Assembly: GCF_001295265.1 (NCBI RefSeq)
Contig: NZ_LJOD01000020.1
Span: 1 to 64,000 of the forward strand
Source: Chryseobacterium indologenes
GTDB lineage: Bacteria > Bacteroidota > Bacteroidia > Flavobacteriales > Weeksellaceae
Length of the DNA: 64,000 bases
Reading direction: 5' to 3'
Shown here in pieces: positions 7,994 through 16,754 of the stretch. The notes under the pieces are model-generated. The model was not told where the DNA came from. It made no database searches and saw only the letters and a program-made list of their open reading frames with translations. The position numbers were made by a program, and so were the translations under genes. Position 1 is the first letter of the stretch. Each line of letters opens with the position of its first letter.

Positions 7994-9340
7994 TTACTTT
8001 TCAAAGACTGCATAATCTGAAACTTTGAATGTGAAAGATTTTCCGCTATCAAAATCTCTTTTGGTTCTGTCAAAAACATTTCTGAAAGTTCCTGAAAGAT
8101 TAGGGTCTTCAATGGTGAAATCTACGGGTTCTTTGGACATATTCAGAACAACAAGAACCTCATCTTTACCATTCTTTCTTACGTAGGCGAGAATCTTATC
8201 GTTAGCTGTAGTGTTCAGAAGGTAGGTCGTTACCTGAGCATCCCCTCCTCTTAAAGCCGGATTGGAAGCTTTCAGCTCAAGCAATGTTTTATAAAAACCG
8301 GCTGCCTGATAGGTATTGGTCCATTTAATCACATCTTTTTCAAAAAACTCCAGCCTCTTCATATTGGGAAGCTCCTGCCCGGAATACAGTAAAGGAACTC
8401 CATTCCACGTAGCGGAAAAAACGGCCATCGGTTTGGTAATCGCTCCATATTTTTCATACTCTGTCCCGTTCCAGGAGTTTTCGTCATGATTGGTGGTAAA
8501 CCATGCCCTCATTGAGCTATCTCCAATATTGGAATACTGAACCAACAAATCTTTAAGTTCCTGAAGCGGTTCGTTCTTTTTATAATAATCTGCCGATTTA
8601 TGCATCCATTTCCAGGAGTAGCTGGCATCGAATACTTTTCCGTACTCGGGACTTTCCAGCTCATCAAATTCTCCCAGCCAGAAAAGGGGCTTTACTTTTT
8701 CTACTTCAGGGCGGGCCTGCTCCCAGAAGTCTACTTCCACCCATGAAGCAAGGTCACATCTGAAGCCATCAATATTGGTTTCTCTTACCCAGAATTTCAT
8801 GGCATCAATCATAGCCAGGCGCATTTCCTGGTTTTTGTAATCCAGTTCAATAATATCATCCATTCCTGAAGCAATATGAAATTTACCATCAGGATCTTTC
8901 AGATAAAATTCAGGATGTGTTTTGGTCCAGACATGATCCCATCCCGTATGGTTGGCAACCCAGTCGATGATGACTTTAAATCCTAATCTGTGGGCTTCAT
9001 TTACCATGTGTTTAAAATCGTCCAGAGTTCCGAATTCCGGGTTAATGGAAGTATAATCTGATGCAGCATAAGGGCTTCCCATGCTTCCTTTTTTATTCTG
9101 CCGGGCAATAGGTGTTATGGGCATAAACCAAAGTGTTTTCACCCCCATATTTTTCAGGCGGGGCATTTCTTTTTCAAATGCTCTGAAAGTTCCTTCTTGG
9201 GTATATTGTCTTATGTTTACTTCGTAGATATTAGTTGTATGCTTCCATTCTTTGGGCAGATCCATAGTATTTTTTGTATTTTGAGTGGTACAGGAAACAA
9301 TTCCCAGACCAATGATTGCGAATAAAATTAATTTTTTCAT
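7994..9340 (-). CDS. GH13 alpha-amylase family glycoside hydrolase, lipoprotein
   Basis: About 448 residues from the ATG at 9340 (MKKLILFAIIGLGIVSC), giving a lipoprotein signal with lipobox IVSC; the frame open to 9397 adds an implausible N-terminus. The catalytic TIM barrel of GH13 is clear: DWVANH (region I), the nucleophile aspartate in IDGFRCDLA, the acid/base glutamate in WLGEFDE, and the transition-state aspartate in TTNHDENSW. A short C-terminal beta domain (VLVVLNMSKEPVDF) completes it. It should cleave alpha-1,4-glucans at the cell surface or in the periplasm. It is not embedded in a SusCD-type starch locus. A CAAAAATA box (minus strand TATTTTTG) at 9355-9362 lies just upstream and may be the -7 element. 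Exact product specificity is unknown. Confidence 0.92.
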   Translation of the reverse strand: MKKLILFAIIGLGIVSCTTQNTKNTMDLPKEWKHTTNIYEVNIRQYTQEGTFRAFEKEMPRLKNMGVKTLWFMPITPIARQNKKGSMGSPYAASDYTSINPEFGTLDDFKHMVNEAHRLGFKVIIDWVANHTGWDHVWTKTHPEFYLKDPDGKFHIASGMDDIIELDYKNQEMRLAMIDAMKFWVRETNIDGFRCDLASWVEVDFWEQARPEVEKVKPLFWLGEFDELESPEYGKVFDASYSWKWMHKSADYYKKNEPLQELKDLLVQYSNIGDSSMRAWFTTNHDENSWNGTEYEKYGAITKPMAVFSATWNGVPLLYSGQELPNMKRLEFFEKDVIKWTNTYQAAGFYKTLLELKASNPALRGGDAQVTTYLLNTTANDKILAYVRKNGKDEVLVVLNMSKEPVDFTIEDPNLSGTFRNVFDRTKRDFDSGKSFTFKVSDYAVFEK

Positions 9341-9442
9341 TAATCTAATTTTAGCAAAAATAAGGAATGTTTTTTTGAGCGACTGATAAAAATGCAAATA
9401 GAAAAGTTAAAAACAGGATGGATAATTTTTGGGCAACAAAAA

Positions 9443-9470
9443 ACCCCGGATCAGCAATCCGGGGTCTTAT
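9443..9470 (-). terminator. Terminator of the pRiA4b ORF-3-like gene
   Basis: Perfect 9-bp GC-rich stem ACCCCGGAT (9443-9451) / ATCCGGGGT (9457-9465), followed by TTTTTTG on the minus strand. It lies about 20 bases beyond the stop at 9485. Confidence 0.9.
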
Positions 9471-9484
9471 ATTGTATTCAGATG

Positions 9485-10081
9485 TTATCTTTCATCATCA
9501 TTATCGTCTTCATCATCGAAAACATCATCGTTGTAGTCCTCTTCTTCTTCATCATCGAAGCTGTCATCTTCATCTTCAAAGTTTCCGGTTCCTCCGAAAT
9601 CGTCTTCAAAGCCAAAGTCATCATCCAATAAAGGCATTGCTGATTTCTTTTTAGAGCTTCCTCCATTTCCGCTTTTACTAGGAGCCTTTAAAGGAACATT
9701 CCCGAATCTGTAAACTGTGATAGGATAAGTAACTCCTTTTTTCTCATCAATAATTTCAATTAATTCGCAGAAGAACTCCCAGAGATCAAGAAGTCCGTAC
9801 TGGAACTGTGCTTTGTCCCCCGCATTCTGAAAAGCCTCATCGATGTATATATCTGACATAATTTCGCCATCACCATCGTCACTCATATCTTCCAGCGGTA
9901 CACTTTTTACGATTGTTCCGTCATCTTCCAGAAGATTAAAAGTAGAAAGCTCGTCTCCCTGCAGACTGAACGCACTTTTAATTCCTAAATGTAAGTTCCA
10001 TAGTGATTGTTTTCCTCTAACTTCAATATCTCGGAAAACATCTTCTTTCGCATCTAATATTACGCGGATCTTGTAAACCAT
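9485..10081 (-). CDS. pRiA4b ORF-3-like (IS1096 passenger TnpR-like) protein with an acidic tail
   Basis: 198 residues from the ATG at 10081. Residues 1-125 match the style of the plasmid pRiA4b ORF-3-like domain (YKIRVILDAKEDVFRDIEVRGKQSLWNLHLGIKSAF), a small alpha/beta fold of unknown biochemical role, often annotated as an IS1096 passenger protein although usually not in a transposon. After a Lys/Ser-rich linker, residues about 150-198 are almost purely Asp/Glu with a few Phe/Tyr, a low-complexity tail resembling nucleic-acid mimics or chaperone tails. No transposase lies nearby, so this is a stand-alone chromosomal gene. It has one of the best promoters in the window (10136-10164) and a strong terminator. 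Function unknown. Confidence 0.8.
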   Translation of the reverse strand: MVYKIRVILDAKEDVFRDIEVRGKQSLWNLHLGIKSAFSLQGDELSTFNLLEDDGTIVKSVPLEDMSDDGDGEIMSDIYIDEAFQNAGDKAQFQYGLLDLWEFFCELIEIIDEKKGVTYPITVYRFGNVPLKAPSKSGNGGSSKKKSAMPLLDDDFGFEDDFGGTGNFEDEDDSFDDEEEEDYNDDVFDDEDDNDDER

Positions 10082-10135
10082 ATCAGTTTCTTAAATTACT
10101 TTTTTTGCCTTAATTATTATGATAAATCTCTGTTG

Positions 10136-10164
10136 CAAATATATAATAAATGACATGTGACAAA
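10136..10164 (-). promoter_or_regulatory. Bacteroidota-type promoter of the pRiA4b ORF-3-like gene
   Basis: On the minus strand TTTG (10161-10164), a 17-base spacer, and TATATTTG (10136-10143) match the flavobacterial consensus TTG-N17-23-TAnnTTTG. Transcription would start about 48 bases before the ATG at 10081. Confidence 0.6.
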
Positions 10165-10216
10165 AAAATATTTCAGGATTTTTTAAAATATTTTTTTTTC
10201 TTACATTTTGACCGGA

Positions 10217-11317
10217 TTATTTACTTTTCTCGAGCATAAAACTGAACTTAGTGCCTTCAAGATAGACACTTTCTACGGTAATATTTTCACTATGAGCCTC
10301 AAGAATATGCTTCACAATGGCCAATCCCAGGCCGGAACCGCCTTCCCTTCTGCTTCTGCTGGTTTCTACCCTGTAGAATCTTTCAAAAATCCGGGGAAGA
10401 ATCTCTGATTTTATTCCCATTCCGTTATCAATAACTTCAATGAGAACTTTATTTTTCAGGACGCTTGTTTTCACAACGACTCTTGCCTCCTGCCTGTTGG
10501 CATAATGAATGGCATTTGAAATTAAATTGATGAAAACCTGAGATATCTTCTGTTTATCGGCATCTACAAAGATCTGCGGATGCAGGGTCTGAATCTGTAA
10601 TGTGGTGGTGTGCTTTTCTGCTTCAAATTCAAGAAGCTCAAAAATTTCTTTGATCAGGAGGTTTACGTCAAATGTAGAAACCGTAAGGTTAATCTCTCCC
10701 GCTTCAAGCCTGTTGATCATATCAAGATCTGTAACGATAGCAATAAGCCTTTCTACGGATTTATCAATTCTTTCCAGATATTTATCACGGATGGTAAGAT
10801 TATCCACACCGCCGTCTCTCAGGGTTTCCACATATCCCTGAATGGAAAATAACGGGGTTTTAAGCTCATGGGAAACGTTGCCGATGTATTCTTTACGGTA
10901 ACTTTCCATTTCCTTCATCATATCAATTTCTGTTACCTGCTGCTGGTTGAGGTCCGAAAATCGTTCTCCAAGCTCTTTAATGGTAATATTCTCATCATTA
11001 TCATGAACAATTTCCTGCGGAAGGAGTTCAGACAAACCACGGACCTGTTTTTTACCGTAGTAATTGAACAGGAGCTCCAGTACTACATAATTGATCATAA
11101 AAATGAGGACCACACAGATAAAAAGTCCGATTTTAAAAAACGGGGTTTGGTAATAAAGATCCTTCAGCGAATCAAAGATGATCACTAAAAGAAACATCAC
11201 CAGCGTCAGAAGACACGAGGCGACGAGTGTAAGTCTGTAAAATTTCAATTTTACAAAGTTTTTAGGTTGGTATAAATTTAGGAATTTTAAGCTGTTAAAC
11301 GATAAGTTTATAGCCAA
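10217..11317 (-). CDS. PhoR-like membrane sensor histidine kinase
   Basis: 366 residues in the longest frame. The start shown is a TTG at 11317, overlapping the response regulator gene by 23 bases; a second TTG at 11248 (LKFYRLTLVAS) is an equally possible start. Two membrane segments at about residues 29-50 and 61-83 bracket a very short periplasmic loop, so sensing is probably intramembrane or through partners. A HAMP-like/linker region leads to the dimerisation domain with phospho-acceptor His150 in GNVSHELKTPLFSIQGY, then the N box (INLISNAIHYA), G1 (VIDNGMGI) and G2 (GLGLAIVKHIL) of the ATPase domain. It would phosphorylate the overlapping PhoB-like regulator. The order regulator-then-kinase and the short loop resemble PhoBR of phosphate sensing; the signal is inferred, not shown. 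Confidence 0.88.
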   Translation of the reverse strand: MAINLSFNSLKFLNLYQPKNFVKLKFYRLTLVASCLLTLVMFLLVIIFDSLKDLYYQTPFFKIGLFICVVLIFMINYVVLELLFNYYGKKQVRGLSELLPQEIVHDNDENITIKELGERFSDLNQQQVTEIDMMKEMESYRKEYIGNVSHELKTPLFSIQGYVETLRDGGVDNLTIRDKYLERIDKSVERLIAIVTDLDMINRLEAGEINLTVSTFDVNLLIKEIFELLEFEAEKHTTTLQIQTLHPQIFVDADKQKISQVFINLISNAIHYANRQEARVVVKTSVLKNKVLIEVIDNGMGIKSEILPRIFERFYRVETSRSRREGGSGLGLAIVKHILEAHSENITVESVYLEGTKFSFMLEKSK

Positions 11318-11972
11318 TTCCTTTCAGGGTCTGAATGGTATTAATTCCCAGTTTTTCTCTCAGTCTTCTGATGTGGACATCTATGGTTCTTTCTCCTACA
11401 ATTACATCATTTCCCCAGACTTTTTCAAGGATTTCTTCTCTTTTAAAGACTTTTTCTGTGTTTGAAGCTAGCAGATAAAGCAGATCAAATTCTTTTTTAG
11501 GAAGAAGAAACTGCTGGCCGCTTTTGGAAACCCTGAAGTTGTCTTTATCAATCACAAGGTCACCAATTTCAATAAGTTTAGCGTTGTCTGAAACCTGGGA
11601 AGTCAACTGCAGTAGTGCATTAACTTTTGAAATAAGGATTTTTGGTTTGATCAGTTTTACAACGTAATCATTAGCTCCTGCCTGAAATCCGGCTAACTGA
11701 GAAAATTCTTCACTTCTTGCGGAAAGAAAAACGATCAGTGTTTTTTGAAGTTCTTTCACTTTACGAAGTTCCTGACAGGTCTCAATGCCATCTTTCTCCG
11801 GCATCATTACATCTAATAAGATAAGATCAGGAATAATTTCTTTGGCTTTTTCTATTCCTTCATTTCCGTTGGTGGCTGTGTAGATATCATAGCCTTCTTT
11901 TTCCAGGTTGTAAGACAGAATCTCTAAAATATCCAGTTCGTCGTCTATTAAAAGGATTTTCTTTTGGTTCAT
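11295..11972 (-). CDS. PhoB/OmpR-family response regulator
   Basis: About 225 residues from the ATG at 11972 (MNQKKILLIDDELD); an in-frame TTG at 11993 is less likely. The receiver domain has the acidic pair in LIDDE, the phospho-acceptor Asp in LILLDVMMPEKDG, and the conserved Lys in VVKLIKPK. A C-terminal winged-helix domain (residues 130-225) ends with the recognition-helix region VGERTIDVHIRRLREKLG. Translationally coupled to the kinase gene. A TAACTTTG -7-like box at 11991-11998 on the minus strand lies 19 bases before the start. The divergent TonB receptor operon 200 bases away is the obvious candidate target, through the phased TTAA sites near 12047-12094. Confidence 0.92.
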   Translation of the reverse strand: MNQKKILLIDDELDILEILSYNLEKEGYDIYTATNGNEGIEKAKEIIPDLILLDVMMPEKDGIETCQELRKVKELQKTLIVFLSARSEEFSQLAGFQAGANDYVVKLIKPKILISKVNALLQLTSQVSDNAKLIEIGDLVIDKDNFRVSKSGQQFLLPKKEFDLLYLLASNTEKVFKREEILEKVWGNDVIVGERTIDVHIRRLREKLGINTIQTLKGIGYKLIV

Positions 11973-12046
11973 TTTAAATTTTTGCTGATTCAAAGTTAAT
12001 AAATTTTAAAGCACAGATGAACGAATCCTTTATCGTTCACACAAAG

Positions 12047-12094
12047 TTAACACTACTGCCTGTTTCTTAATGTTTAGTTAAGAAAAAATTAAAT
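12047..12094 (+). promoter_or_regulatory. Candidate response-regulator binding sites (TTAAnn hexamers, 11-bp phase)
   Basis: TTAATG (12067), TTAAGA (12078) and TTAAAT (12089) are spaced exactly 11 bp apart, with TTAACA at 12047. PhoB/PhoP-type regulators bind such helically phased direct repeats. The surrounding DNA is AT-rich, so chance is not excluded. A TTCCTTTG -7-like box for the TonB receptor gene follows at 12127-12134. Confidence 0.3.
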
Positions 12095-12169
12095 TTTACT
12101 AAACCACTTACGCCATCAAACTTTTATTCCTTTGCACCGAAAGAATCTAGTAAATAAAGTAAGTAAATA

Positions 12170-14800
12170 ATGAAAATTAATAAACTTAGCATTGCAGTCT
12201 TATTTTTATCCGGATCTGTATTTTATGCACAGGAAACGAAGCAGGATACCATCAGCAAGGAGAAAAAAATTGAAGGCGTAGTAATCCAAGGAAGCAGTAA
12301 CAAGAAAACTGAAACTGCGGTATTAGGAGAACAGAAAAAAGCGATTATTCAAAAGCAGGCTGTAAGTGCTGAAGAGATTTCCAGAAAAGGAATCTCCAAC
12401 GTAGAGCAGGGACTTACCAAAGTAACGGGAATCACTACGGTAGAAGGAAGAGGACTTTTCGTAAGAGGTCTTGAGGAACGTTACAATTACCTGTTGATCA
12501 ACGGTCTGGGATCTCCTTCCAACAACCCTTTCCAGAAGATTATTGCTTTAAAGCAGTTCCCAACGGATGTAGTAGGTAAATTAAATATCTACAAAACCTT
12601 CAACTCTAACCTTTACGGAGATTTCGCAGGAGCTACTTTTGATATTGAAACTCTGACGATTGATAAGCCTTTTTCAAAAATTGAATTCGGGATTGGAGTG
12701 AATACCGTAAGTACTTTCAAAGATGGATTTAAAGTTTCGGAAGGTGCAGACGGATTTACAGGTTATCTTGGACTGAATTCAAGGGATAAAAAGTTACCAT
12801 TAGCGATAAGAGATTCAAGACCAAGTAATTACAGATTTTCAGGAAATGAATCATTATCCCAGTTTAAAGACAACTGGAATGTAGATAATGTAAAATCCAT
12901 GCCTAATACTAATATCGGATTCACCACTGTTCAGAAAATGAAGGCCGGAGAGAACGGAAGCCTTGGTTTCTTGTTTTCATTAAATCAAAGTTCGGAATAT
13001 TCATATAAAGAAGGGGCAAAAAACCAGTTTAAAGATTTTGGAGGGGTCATCAATCTAAATAACGAACTACAAAGAAAGCAGTATAATTATCAGATAGAAT
13101 CATCCGCTTTATTAGGATTAGGATATAAAAATAAGGGTACAGCTATTAATTTAAATGCAATGTACCTTCAGAATGTTAACAATATTATTGAAGATTATTA
13201 CGGATATAAAAATAATCAGGTTCAAAATAAAGATATTGGATTCTTCCGTACCAACCAACAGGATTTATCAAGATTCCTTAACATTCAGCTGACAGGTTCA
13301 CAAAAAATAGGAGAAAGACATCAGGTAAAAGCAGGAGGAAGTTATGTAATCAATAACTATCAGCAGCCTGACAGGAAGATTCTGGAAGGAAGCCGCCTGG
13401 ATTCAAACGGAAATATGCTTTCTGATAACCAATTGCTTTTGGCATATGGAGGAAATAATATTATCCGTCAGTACCTTGATGTAAATTCAAGATTTTATGG
13501 TTCTGCTTATGGAGAATACTCTGTGTTTTTAGGGGAAAAAGGAGATAAAAAAGATTTCCCGATGCAGCTATCCATTGGATATAATGGATTTGCAGATCTC
13601 AGAAAAACATCATACCGGTTCATTTTCGGAAAACCTAATGGCACGGCAGGGCAAAGTTTTATCATCGATAAAAACTCTCCGCAGGCTAAATTTGACCAGG
13701 ATCTTGCCAATAACAGATTCTTCTTCCAGGAAGAAACGGATGCATCCAACTTCTTTACCAGCATGTATCAGTTTGTTAATGCAGGTTATATTAACTTCAA
13801 TTACAAACCTTCTGAAACATGGGATATTCTTATTGGCGGAAGATACGAAAATGATATGACCTTAATCCGTTTTTCTGAGCAGGGAGCTGAGAAAAAAACA
13901 AATCTGGACAAAGAAAGAAATCTATTCCTTCCCTCCCTTGCTGTTAAAAAAGCGCTTAACAATAAGAATAACCTAAGATTTTCATTCAGTAAAACGGTTA
14001 CCCGTCCCGTACTGATCGAAACAATGGAAATTTCATACATTAACCCGGATAACGAGACCATCAAAGGTAATCCGGACATTAAGTTAAGTGATAACTATAA
14101 CTTCGATTTGAAATGGGAATATTTCCCTACCAATAAAGAAATGTTCGCTGTGAACTTATTTGCAAAAAGAATTAACAACGCCATCGAAAGATCTTTTGTT
14201 TCTTCCGGAGATGCCAATGGGGTAACAGTTACTTTCTACAACGCTAAAAAAGCTGATCTGGCTGGTATCGAATTAGAAGGAATCATGAGCCTGGGAAGAA
14301 TTTCTGAATCTTTGGACAAGTTCACATTAGGGGCTAATGCCACTTTTATGTATACCGATGTTGAAAGAAGCGAAGACCAGTTAAAGCTTGAACAGCCTAA
14401 TCCTAACTTTTATACAGGAAAACTTCGTAAAAGAGGACTTCAGGGAGCCTCTCCTTACACCATCAACGCCGATTTAAAATACGAAACCAAAACCAAAAAT
14501 AATTTAAGCAGAACATTATCCCTGGTATACAACGTTTCAGGATCTAAGATCTACGCTGTGGGAACTTCCGGTTCAGATAATTTCTACGAAAAACCCTTCC
14601 ACCAGCTGGATTTCGTATATCAGGAACAGCTTACAAAAAACTGGAACGTAAAAGCCGGAATCCGAAATATTCTGAATAACAGATACAGAATTCTTTTAGG
14701 GGATAAAAGCTACTATAATGTAGAAACCAACGGAAACAATACCTATACAGATTATTTCAGAGGAATAAACTTTAACCTGACTGTAGGGTATACGTTCTAA
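12170..14800 (+). CDS. TonB-dependent outer-membrane receptor
   Basis: 876 residues starting with a signal peptide (about 1-20, ending YAQ). The plug domain is recognisable from residue about 40 (EGVVIQGSS to GLTKVTGITTVEGRGLFVRGLEERYNYLLINGLGSPS), which carries the typical VRGL and NG segments. The remainder alternates beta strands ending in a C-terminal aromatic residue (LTVGYTF), the usual outer-membrane barrel end. It lacks the N-terminal carboxypeptidase-like domain. It is immediately followed (37 bases) by a beta-helix lipoprotein gene, so the two probably form a receptor plus surface lipoprotein uptake pair. Divergent from a PhoBR-like system that may control it. A phosphate-related substrate is a hypothesis; metal chelates or other ligands are possible. 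Confidence 0.9.
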   Translation: MKINKLSIAVLFLSGSVFYAQETKQDTISKEKKIEGVVIQGSSNKKTETAVLGEQKKAIIQKQAVSAEEISRKGISNVEQGLTKVTGITTVEGRGLFVRGLEERYNYLLINGLGSPSNNPFQKIIALKQFPTDVVGKLNIYKTFNSNLYGDFAGATFDIETLTIDKPFSKIEFGIGVNTVSTFKDGFKVSEGADGFTGYLGLNSRDKKLPLAIRDSRPSNYRFSGNESLSQFKDNWNVDNVKSMPNTNIGFTTVQKMKAGENGSLGFLFSLNQSSEYSYKEGAKNQFKDFGGVINLNNELQRKQYNYQIESSALLGLGYKNKGTAINLNAMYLQNVNNIIEDYYGYKNNQVQNKDIGFFRTNQQDLSRFLNIQLTGSQKIGERHQVKAGGSYVINNYQQPDRKILEGSRLDSNGNMLSDNQLLLAYGGNNIIRQYLDVNSRFYGSAYGEYSVFLGEKGDKKDFPMQLSIGYNGFADLRKTSYRFIFGKPNGTAGQSFIIDKNSPQAKFDQDLANNRFFFQEETDASNFFTSMYQFVNAGYINFNYKPSETWDILIGGRYENDMTLIRFSEQGAEKKTNLDKERNLFLPSLAVKKALNNKNNLRFSFSKTVTRPVLIETMEISYINPDNETIKGNPDIKLSDNYNFDLKWEYFPTNKEMFAVNLFAKRINNAIERSFVSSGDANGVTVTFYNAKKADLAGIELEGIMSLGRISESLDKFTLGANATFMYTDVERSEDQLKLEQPNPNFYTGKLRKRGLQGASPYTINADLKYETKTKNNLSRTLSLVYNVSGSKIYAVGTSGSDNFYEKPFHQLDFVYQEQLTKNWNVKAGIRNILNNRYRILLGDKSYYNVETNGNNTYTDYFRGINFNLTVGYTF

Positions 14801-14837
14801 ACAATTCATAAAAATAAAAAATAAATAAAGTATAAAA

Positions 14838-16058
14838 ATGAAAAGAAGAGTTTTATCATTACTATCGTTAACTGCTGTGTTAACATTGGCCTTAAATTCA
14901 TGTACAATTGATGTAAATGACGGCTTAGGAGATGGTACTCCGGTTACTCCTGGAACTACTGAAAGTGTATTAAGTGGAAGCGGAACTTTATCCGGGACTA
15001 TTACTAAGGATATATTAATTAAAAAAGGGAATTATACATTAGACGGAATCGTAAAAGTAACCAATAATGCAACAGTTACTATTGAAGCAGGTGCTACTTT
15101 TACCGTTTCTACAACTAAAACAAGCAGTCTTGTAGTTCTTCAGGATGGTAAAATCAATGCTGTTGGAACAGCTTCTGAACCTATCGTGTTTACAACTGCC
15201 ACTAAAACTCCTGGTGACTGGGGTGGTATTACCTTATATGGAAATGCTCCTATCAAAGCTATCAACGGAAATACCCAAGCTTTGTCTGAGGATGGAAACA
15301 ATGTTTACTACGGAGGGAACGATGCTAATTCAAACTCAGGAACGATGAAGTTTGTAAGAGTAGAATATGCTGGTAAAAAAATTGGTGACGGTACTTCTGA
15401 AACCAACTCTATGACATTCTATGCAGTAGGAGCAGGAACTACACTAGAAAACCTTGTTACTTACAAAGGAACTGATGATGGTTATGAGTTTTTCGGAGGT
15501 ACTGTAAGTGCTAAAAACATTATTTCTTATGGAAATTATGACGATTCTTTCGACTGGCAGGATGCATGGAGTGGACAGAATAATACAAACTGGTATGCTT
15601 TCCAGACAGGTGTAGGAAATTTCGGAATGGAAATTGAAGCGTCCAGCAATGTTGATAATGTTGCTCCGAAAATTTCAAATATTACCTTAATCAGAGATGC
15701 TAACACAAATCCTGAAGTTGCCAACTCACCTGAAATTTCAGCGATTCAGTTTAAAAAGCAGGGAACCGGTATTTTCTCAAATGTTTACATCAGCGGATAT
15801 AAAAACATCGGTACTCAAAAGGCCTACTCAGTTCTGATTCAGGATGCACCTACAGAAACAAGCCAGGTAATCACCAACAAGGTATCTGTTGCACCTATGA
15901 CGTATTTAAACTCTGATAATGCAGGAGTTTGGGGGTACGCGTTCACACCAAACGGAGGAAAAACCTTCACTAATGCTACAACCGTTACAAAAGTATCTCT
16001 AACTTCAGGAGCATGGGCTACTGTAGACGGAGTAAACCTTTTAGCCGGATTACAATAA
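14838..16058 (+). CDS. Beta-helix-like surface lipoprotein, partner of the TonB receptor
   Basis: 406 residues with a lipoprotein signal (MKRRVLSLLSLTAVLTLALNS-Cys, lipobox LNSC near residue 22), then a Gly/Thr/Pro linker. The body is rich in short beta strands with Asn/Gly/Thr turns (VTIEAGATFTVSTTKTSSLVVLQ, then WGGITLYGNAPI), the pattern of right-handed parallel beta-helix proteins. It contains a DDGYEFFGGTVSAKNIISYGNYDDSFDWQD-like acidic segment (about residues 213-240) that could bind metal or phosphate ligands. Cotranscribed with the TonB receptor and followed by a 15-bp terminator stem. It may present substrate to the receptor as SusD does for SusC, although it is unrelated to SusD. 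Function not established. Confidence 0.8.
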   Translation: MKRRVLSLLSLTAVLTLALNSCTIDVNDGLGDGTPVTPGTTESVLSGSGTLSGTITKDILIKKGNYTLDGIVKVTNNATVTIEAGATFTVSTTKTSSLVVLQDGKINAVGTASEPIVFTTATKTPGDWGGITLYGNAPIKAINGNTQALSEDGNNVYYGGNDANSNSGTMKFVRVEYAGKKIGDGTSETNSMTFYAVGAGTTLENLVTYKGTDDGYEFFGGTVSAKNIISYGNYDDSFDWQDAWSGQNNTNWYAFQTGVGNFGMEIEASSNVDNVAPKISNITLIRDANTNPEVANSPEISAIQFKKQGTGIFSNVYISGYKNIGTQKAYSVLIQDAPTETSQVITNKVSVAPMTYLNSDNAGVWGYAFTPNGGKTFTNATTVTKVSLTSGAWATVDGVNLLAGLQ

Positions 16059-16085
16059 GTAACTAGTTTCTTCATATCAAATTCA

Positions 16086-16119
16086 AAAATCCATCAGAAA
16101 TGTTTTTCTGATGGATTTT
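16086..16119 (+). terminator. Terminator of the TonB receptor/lipoprotein operon
   Basis: Perfect 15-bp stem (16086-16100 and 16105-16119; AAAATCCATCAGAAA and its complement) with a 4-base loop, ending in TTTT. It is A-rich on the left side as well, so it can also stop leftward transcription from the gene at 16174. Confidence 0.9.
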
Positions 16120-16173
16120 GATTATTCCAGATTCAACTATTAATTAGAATCATCAAAAAAATGGTGAATAGTA

Positions 16174-16632
16174 TTATGGGATAAACCTGTTATTACAAAA
16201 CTCAATAAATTCAATAGAATTTGACGGCGGTGGTTCTTCACCTGTAATACAGCTAATACTTGAATTTAAATATTTCTTTATTTTTCTGAACATAGAAATG
16301 CTTTCTTCAGAATCTACTTCTTTTCCCACAATGGAAATCCCAAAAACCAATTTACCATCATCCGTATACTGTATGGTAACCTGTTTAATCTCGGCACTCT
16401 CTATAAGATTTTCCCAATAGATTATATAATCAACATCCGGGTTTTGATCCAGGTAGGCCAGTAAATCCTTAACATCATAAAAGGTTTTCCTATGTTTATC
16501 CTTTCCAAACTGTGGTACAGGATAATCTTCTGATATTTCTCTGTGCCGGGGTAAGAAATCATTAAGAAATTGGTAGACAAGATCAGAATTTCTGTGCTCT
16601 GTCAAATAATATGAATCAATGTATTGGGGCAT
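16174..16632 (-). CDS. Hypothetical soluble protein (152 aa)
   Basis: Not recognised. 152 residues from the ATG at 16632, with no signal peptide or membrane segment. It begins MPQYIDSYYLTEHRNSDLVYQFLNDFLP, has a central strand-rich stretch (VDYIIYWENL, VTIQYTDDGKLVFGISIVG) and ends in a helix with two cysteines (SSISCITGE, EFCNNRF). Size, acidity and isolated position recall stand-alone immunity-like proteins of Bacteroidota, but no toxin gene lies beside it and this is only a resemblance. A terminator stem lies about 55 bases beyond its stop. Confidence 0.65.
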   Translation of the reverse strand: MPQYIDSYYLTEHRNSDLVYQFLNDFLPRHREISEDYPVPQFGKDKHRKTFYDVKDLLAYLDQNPDVDYIIYWENLIESAEIKQVTIQYTDDGKLVFGISIVGKEVDSEESISMFRKIKKYLNSSISCITGEEPPPSNSIEFIEFCNNRFIP

Positions 16633-16685
16633 TTACTTAATATCTTTAAGCGTTTTTAAATATAAGCAAATCTATCTGCACAAAA

Positions 16686-16709
16686 AAGCCACCAGAAAAC
16701 TGATGGCTT
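16686..16709 (-). terminator. Terminator of the cytoplasmic amidohydrolase gene
   Basis: Stem AAGCCACCAG (16686-16695) / CTGATGGCTT (16700-16709), one mismatch, loop AAAA, followed by six T residues on the minus strand. Confidence 0.8.
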
Positions 16710-16754
16710 CGGATTCACAAAAAACAAGTATATAAAAAATATATAATTTAACGA

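Noticed and set aside
9418..9654. His-rich plus-strand frame that looks metal-binding
   Set aside because: It is the complement of the Asp/Glu-rich tail of the 9485-10081 protein; no evidence of independent translation.
9485..10081. Insertion sequence suggested by the IS1096 passenger-like name
   Set aside because: No transposase, no terminal inverted repeats and its own promoter and terminator; it is a stand-alone gene.
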